From: Saprospiraceae bacterium
Lineage (GTDB): Bacteria; Bacteroidota; Bacteroidia; Chitinophagales; Saprospiraceae
NCBI GenBank assembly: GCA_028284395.1
Contig: JANQRV010000168.1
Span: 1-37,717, forward strand
Reading direction: 5' to 3'
DNA: 37,717 bases
Shown: one piece after another, positions 34,023 through 37,717 of the stretch
Layout: every line of letters starts with the position of its first letter
Position numbering within the stretch: the first letter of the stretch is position 1
Translations under genes and position numbers: made by a program
The notes under the pieces: generated by a model
The model's database searches: none
Seen by the model: only the letters and a program-made list of their open reading frames with translations
What the model was told of the DNA's origin: nothing

Positions 34023-34826
34023 TTAGGACGTCAGCGCCAATTCAATAATGCTGCCGGTTCGGATAAAGCCGGCTTTTTCGATGAGTCGCTTCGAACCAAG
34101 GTTATTCGCCGTACAGGAACAGATGGGTTTCATTCCACTGGACAAGCAGATATTCTTGGCTTCAGCAGCAAGGTAAGTGCCCAGCCCCATCTTCCTCTTC
34201 GCGGACGAAATGACCAACCCCATATCTACGTAAGGCGTTAATCGGTTGCGCCGGATCTCTAAAGTCCCCAAAAGTTCCGCGCCGTCAAACATGCCAATAA
34301 TGGATTGATCGGTCAGCAATTGTCCCAGGTGGTTTTGGAGCCAGAACTCCGGACCGCCCGTATTTTGTAAATAAAAAGCGACCAGTTCCGTTAGTTTTTC
34401 GGCTGGTAATACTTCTATGGTAAAATCTTGCAAAAATTCCGGCTTCTTGATTTCGCGGTCGACATAGTCGGTATACAGGTAACTATGTACCTCATGGCGG
34501 TCGAAGACTTCTAAGCTACTGGTCAGAAAAACCGGATTGTGGGTGGTGGTAACGGCAGCGTGGATGCTTTGCTCCTCTACAATGTGACGCAGAAGTTGAG
34601 CATGCTGGTTTCGAAAGGGCTTCAGCAGAAAAAAATTGTAGAGCGTGGAGGCGTCGCCTATGGAAAAATAACCAATGGGCGTACCTGTATGACGAATGAC
34701 CCAAAGATCGGAGTCATGAATCACTTCATCCCAATTCCCGGCTAATGGCGCCGTCAGGGACTGGTAAAAGGCTGCCCGCAAAGGAGCCAATTCTTCAACT
34801 TTGCTGGGGCTAAGCTCTATTGACAT
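34023..34826 (-). CDS. GNAT-family N-acetyltransferase
   Basis: 267 residues from the ATG at 34826 (MSIELSPSKVEELAPLRAAF); the longer frame from 34877 adds an unlike, poorly supported N-terminus. The acetyl-CoA-binding region is at the C-terminus: VDMGLVISSAKRKMGLGTYL (R/Q-x-x-G-x-G/A motif) and CTANNLGSKRLIEKAGFIRT, the usual final motif. An extended N-terminal half is probably a degenerate second GNAT fold. The acyl acceptor is unknown. It is convergent with the ABC-2 permease gene; the stops are only 2 bases apart. Confidence 0.85.
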   Translation of the reverse strand: MSIELSPSKVEELAPLRAAFYQSLTAPLAGNWDEVIHDSDLWVIRHTGTPIGYFSIGDASTLYNFFLLKPFRNQHAQLLRHIVEEQSIHAAVTTTHNPVFLTSSLEVFDRHEVHSYLYTDYVDREIKKPEFLQDFTIEVLPAEKLTELVAFYLQNTGGPEFWLQNHLGQLLTDQSIIGMFDGAELLGTLEIRRNRLTPYVDMGLVISSAKRKMGLGTYLAAEAKNICLSSGMKPICSCTANNLGSKRLIEKAGFIRTGSIIELALTS

Positions 34827-35434
34827 GGAAGAGCCGTTTTTTGCGTTAAAAAAGTACCAATGCTGTATCGAAAGCAAGAGGAGATAGACCAGCGTTGATC
34901 GTATACCGGTTACTCTGTAATATCCTCAAATTTGTCGGAACACAAAAGAGAACAGCCAAGAAAATGTGAATCCTTCCCAAAATGATACGTGATTCCTTTA
35001 TCATGATACTCTCTTTAGGGCGTTGCCCCGGATGATTTCCCTTGCCCTTCCGACAATTGCTTTCCTTCCTTTTGCAATCCATTTGTGCCCCTAACTTTTA
35101 AACGTTTTGCAATTTTCGCAAAACACATGAATTTAAATGACATACAAATACAACAACATATACATTTAATTGGATTTTAGACACTAATACACTATCTTAC
35201 CAATTCAACAATTTTACGAGAGCTATCCCACGGTAAAATCTCCTTCCCTGATTGGCCTTTAATTGTCATTTTCTGTCCGATTGAGTATGGAATTAAATTG
35301 ACCTTTGGGTACAATTGTGTTAATTTGCCCTTAAATTAGGTGAATATCCAACATATTCAATTGTAATAAGACGTCCATTTTCCCAAGGGAAACACAGAGG
35401 AGACTACTTTAGAGAAAAGCAAAAAAATACAACC
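34827..35434. other. 608-base intergenic region upstream of the RNA helicase
   Basis: AT-rich towards the helicase. It contains a hairpin GTTTTGC/GCAAAAC (35104-35124, 7-base loop) and a candidate promoter at 35298-35327, which leaves a leader of about 100 bases. Open frames here, such as the one at 34846-35082 (-), show no family features and are best left out. No tRNA is seen. Confidence 0.55.
35298..35327 (+). promoter_or_regulatory. Candidate promoter of the RNA helicase gene
   Basis: TTG at 35298-35300 and TTAATTTG at 35320-35327 (one mismatch to TAnnTTTG) are separated by 19 bases. The transcript would start near 35333 and carry an untranslated leader of about 100 bases, as is common for cold-responsive DEAD-box helicase genes. 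Confidence 0.4.
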
Positions 35435-36679
35435 TTGACTTTCGCAGAATTAAATTTGAATCAGGAATTATTGGAAGGATTAGATGCGATGGGTTTTGAA
35501 ACTGCAACTCCTATCCAGGAAAAAGCTATTCCGGCCATTCTCGAGGGCAGAGATCTGATCGCCTGTGCTCAGACGGGTACCGGAAAAACGGCAGCCTTTT
35601 TGTTACCCATGCTCCATTTCCTTTCCGAAAATCCCAATAACGCCAATGGTGTTAATACACTCATCATTGTACCCACCCGGGAACTAGCCATGCAAATCGA
35701 CCAACAATTAGAAGGATTTGCATATTTTACCGGGTTGAGTTCGCTTGCCGTATACGGCGGGCAAGATAGCGATGCCTTTATCCAGGAAAAGAAAGCACTG
35801 ACTTCCGGAGTGGATGTAGTCGTTGCTACACCGGGTCGACTGATCGCGCACTTGAATCTGGGTTATGTCCGCTTCGAGAAACTCAAATGTTTGATCCTCG
35901 ATGAGGCAGACCGGATGCTGGACATGGGCTTCCTACCCGACATCTCCAAGATCACCAACAGCTTGCCTAAAAATAGGCAGAATCTGATGTTTTCTGCTAC
36001 CATGCCGCCCAAAATCAAGAAACTGGCCAAGCAGATTTTGAGAGACCCCGTCTCCATTACCATTGCGGTGTCCAAGCCCGCCGAAGGAGTTTCCCAGGCG
36101 GTGTATCACGCTGAAGACCATCAGAAGCTTGAATTATTGAAATATCTGCTCACCCCGATGAAAGGTAAAGAAAATCGAATATTGATCTTCTCTTCCCGGA
36201 AATCGAGTGTAAAGGAAATTACGAATGGATTAAAGAGAAATGGACTGAAAGCCGGAGAAATTCATTCGGACCTTCAACAATCTGATCGGGAAGAGACGCT
36301 GCGACAGTACAAAAACGGAACCATCCATATCTTGGTCGCGACCGACATTTTATCGCGTGGCATCGATGTCAAAAATATTCAGCTGGTTTTCAATTATGAC
36401 TTACCGGGCGATGCCGAAGACTACATTCACCGGGTCGGACGAACGGCTAGAGCCGATACCAAGGGGATGGCCATTACTTTCGTGACCCGCCGGGAGCAAG
36501 GAAAGTTGAAAAACATCGAAAAATTAATGGAAATGAAGGTGGACAAGTTTGAGCTTCCTTCCAGCATTCAAAGCCTGTCTGCGCCTCCGTCGGCAAAAGG
36601 CCGCCGTTTTCAAAAACCGCGTAGGAAAAACGCCAGAAGGAAAAAAAGACCTTCTTCTTCCATGGGTAGAAGCGCTTAG
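35435..36679 (+). CDS. DEAD-box RNA helicase (RhlE-like)
   Basis: 414 residues from a TTG start (MTFAELNLNQELLEGLDAMG), which aligns with the usual family N-terminus; no ATG is available. Motifs in order: Q motif FETATPIQEKAIP, Walker A AQTGTGKT (K51), PTRELA, DEAD (LILDEADRMLDMGF), SAT, ILVATDILSRGIDV and HRVGRTARAD. The tail (about 375-414) is strongly basic (GRRFQKPRRKNARRKKR), consistent with RNA binding. Known role of the family: ATP-dependent unwinding of rRNA or mRNA structure, often in ribosome assembly and cold growth. The next gene starts one base after the stop. Confidence 0.95.
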   Translation: MTFAELNLNQELLEGLDAMGFETATPIQEKAIPAILEGRDLIACAQTGTGKTAAFLLPMLHFLSENPNNANGVNTLIIVPTRELAMQIDQQLEGFAYFTGLSSLAVYGGQDSDAFIQEKKALTSGVDVVVATPGRLIAHLNLGYVRFEKLKCLILDEADRMLDMGFLPDISKITNSLPKNRQNLMFSATMPPKIKKLAKQILRDPVSITIAVSKPAEGVSQAVYHAEDHQKLELLKYLLTPMKGKENRILIFSSRKSSVKEITNGLKRNGLKAGEIHSDLQQSDREETLRQYKNGTIHILVATDILSRGIDVKNIQLVFNYDLPGDAEDYIHRVGRTARADTKGMAITFVTRREQGKLKNIEKLMEMKVDKFELPSSIQSLSAPPSAKGRRFQKPRRKNARRKKRPSSSMGRSA

Positions 36680-36680
36680 T

Positions 36681-37717
36681 ATGAGAATTACACTTTATCT
36701 ATTTTGTTGGTGTTCCCTTTTCTTGTTGACGGGCTGCAACGAAGGTCCTGTTTCCGCCGTTTCCGATAGTAAGATCATCACCCTGAGCGGTACGATCAAG
36801 AATGCTCCGGGACAACTGCTGCGCCTGAGAAATGGTTTTGAAGTACACGAAACAATTGTCGACGGAGACCAATTCAAGATTGCATTTGAAAGAGATGCTC
36901 CTTCCTTTTACGGGCTGGAACTGGAGAATCTTTCAATTTTTGTCTTTTTATCACCGGGCAATCACACGATTCTGGAAGCCGATCGAAATGATTTCCAAAA
37001 TGGTACGGTTTTCAAAGGAGACGGTGCGGCGGAAAACAATTATTTTACCACTAAGAATCGCTTACAGCGGGAAAATCAATTGCCTCCTCCCGAGTTATAC
37101 GGTTTGAATGAAAAAGATTTTCTGGATCGGCTATCCTCGTATGAGGCAATGAGAAGGGAGCTGCTTGCCGATCTGCCGAAAAAATCGATTGATGCCTCTT
37201 TTTTTGAAATTGAAGAGGTAAACATCGAATATGAAAATTACAATCAGCTCCTCCACTACGAAGACGCCCATCGATATTTTACCCAAAACCCCGGATTTAG
37301 GGCCAGTCGGCAATTTGGAGATTTGATAAGAGGAATCGACATCAGTAATTCGGATTACTTGTCCAGTCATGCATTCAGCAATTTCATATTGGGCCTCATT
37401 GCCAAGGAATCACAACGGCTTCTGAATACCAATCCGGCCTATATTGAAATGGGCGCCTCGGGAGAATTGCAGTCCCAATTAGACGCCATTAAAGTGATCG
37501 TAAGGGATGAAGTAGTAAAAAACACCATTGCCGGACAGATCATTGTCTATTTTGCTGAATTTGGTGCCGCTTCCGAAATCGCCGAAATAGTGGAAAGAAA
37601 TACTGAATTCACGCTGCCTGAACCCGCTCAGGCACGATTAGACAAAATTGGTTCCAAATGGGCAAGACTGGCCAAAGGACAACCTGCTCCCAATTTTAAA
37701 GGGCGAAGCCCGGATGG
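36681..37717 (+). CDS. TlpA/AhpC-family lipoprotein (3' end beyond the window)
   Basis: 345 codons are present and the frame is open to the window edge. The start ATG at 36681 gives MRITLYLFCWCSLFLLTGC, with lipobox LTGC and a lipidated cysteine at residue 19. The next part, ITLSGTIKNAPGQLLRLRNG, is a DUF4369-like beta-domain, followed by a helical region; the last visible residues, AKGQPAPNFKGRSPDG, match the start of a TlpA/AhpC thioredoxin-like domain, so the redox CxxC should lie just beyond the edge. Such proteins are periplasmic thiol-disulfide oxidoreductases in Bacteroidota. It lies one base after the helicase stop and may be co-transcribed with it, although the functions are unrelated. 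Confidence 0.85.
   Translation, partial: MRITLYLFCWCSLFLLTGCNEGPVSAVSDSKIITLSGTIKNAPGQLLRLRNGFEVHETIVDGDQFKIAFERDAPSFYGLELENLSIFVFLSPGNHTILEADRNDFQNGTVFKGDGAAENNYFTTKNRLQRENQLPPPELYGLNEKDFLDRLSSYEAMRRELLADLPKKSIDASFFEIEEVNIEYENYNQLLHYEDAHRYFTQNPGFRASRQFGDLIRGIDISNSDYLSSHAFSNFILGLIAKESQRLLNTNPAYIEMGASGELQSQLDAIKVIVRDEVVKNTIAGQIIVYFAEFGAASEIAEIVERNTEFTLPEPAQARLDKIGSKWARLAKGQPAPNFKGRSPD

Noticed and set aside
34846..35082. 78-residue open frame upstream of the helicase
   Set aside because: Low-complexity composition, no family motif, and no promoter or start context; it runs into the acetyltransferase start region.
1..37717. tRNA, rRNA, insertion sequence or prophage
   Set aside because: No cloverleaf, transposase, integrase or phage structural features were seen in the gaps or the coding frames.

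Overview
The window comes from a member of the Bacteroidota. It has a SusC/SusD outer-membrane pair, several lipoproteins with Bacteroidota-style lipoboxes, TlpA/DUF4369-type proteins, promoter elements of the TAnnTTTG type and little sign of Shine-Dalgarno sequences. Gene content (sulfatase, rhamnosidase, beta-propeller lyase-like protein, Gfo/Idh/MocA oxidoreductase, DUF819, DUF3500) resembles marine Saprospiria/Lewinella-type bacteria, but that placement is inference.

Region 1 (about 1-21.1 kb, mostly minus strand) is a polysaccharide utilisation locus for a sulfated, rhamnose-containing glycan, most plausibly green-algal ulvan or a related rhamnan. It holds a rhamnose isomerase (cut by the left edge), a fused rhamnulose-1-phosphate aldolase/lactaldehyde dehydrogenase, a two-domain sulfatase/alpha-L-rhamnosidase, a BNR-4 beta-propeller lipoprotein related to ulvan lyases, a periplasmic Gfo/Idh/MocA oxidoreductase, a nucleoside-hydrolase-like secreted protein, SusD, SusC, a GntR/LacI-type sugar-responsive regulator, and a DUF819 transporter with a D-2-hydroxyacid dehydrogenase. 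An AraC regulator and a three-repeat cupredoxin-like protein sit inside it on the plus strand. The proposed flow is: SusCD import, desulfation and rhamnose release in the periplasm, then cytoplasmic isomerisation, phosphorylation (kinase not in the window) and aldol cleavage to DHAP and lactate. A repeated period-5 CTGTN motif lies upstream of three of these transcription units and may be the shared operator. A decayed copy of the 5' end of the BNR gene lies between the regulator and the transporter, next to a palindromic repeat that recurs on the other side of the transporter pair.

Region 2 (21.4-25.3 kb) is a two-gene plus-strand operon for a membrane-anchored double VOC-domain protein and a membrane-anchored cytochrome c/PQQ quinoprotein, converging on a beta-helix lipoprotein.

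Region 3 (25.3-27.8 kb) carries an Rrf2 Fe-S-type regulator, a small membrane protein and a group III truncated haemoglobin in a probable nitrosative-stress operon, with a small secreted protein downstream and a divergent DUF1761 membrane protein.

Region 4 (27.8-32.1 kb, minus) has a TPR/transmembrane/LuxR-type regulator, a serine beta-lactamase-family hydrolase and a DUF3500 lipoprotein in a row. Region 5 (32.3-37.7 kb) has a TlpA-like protein without a visible signal peptide overlapping an ABC-2 permease, a GNAT acetyltransferase, a DEAD-box RNA helicase and a TlpA-family lipoprotein cut by the right edge. I saw no tRNA, rRNA, CRISPR array or insertion sequence.
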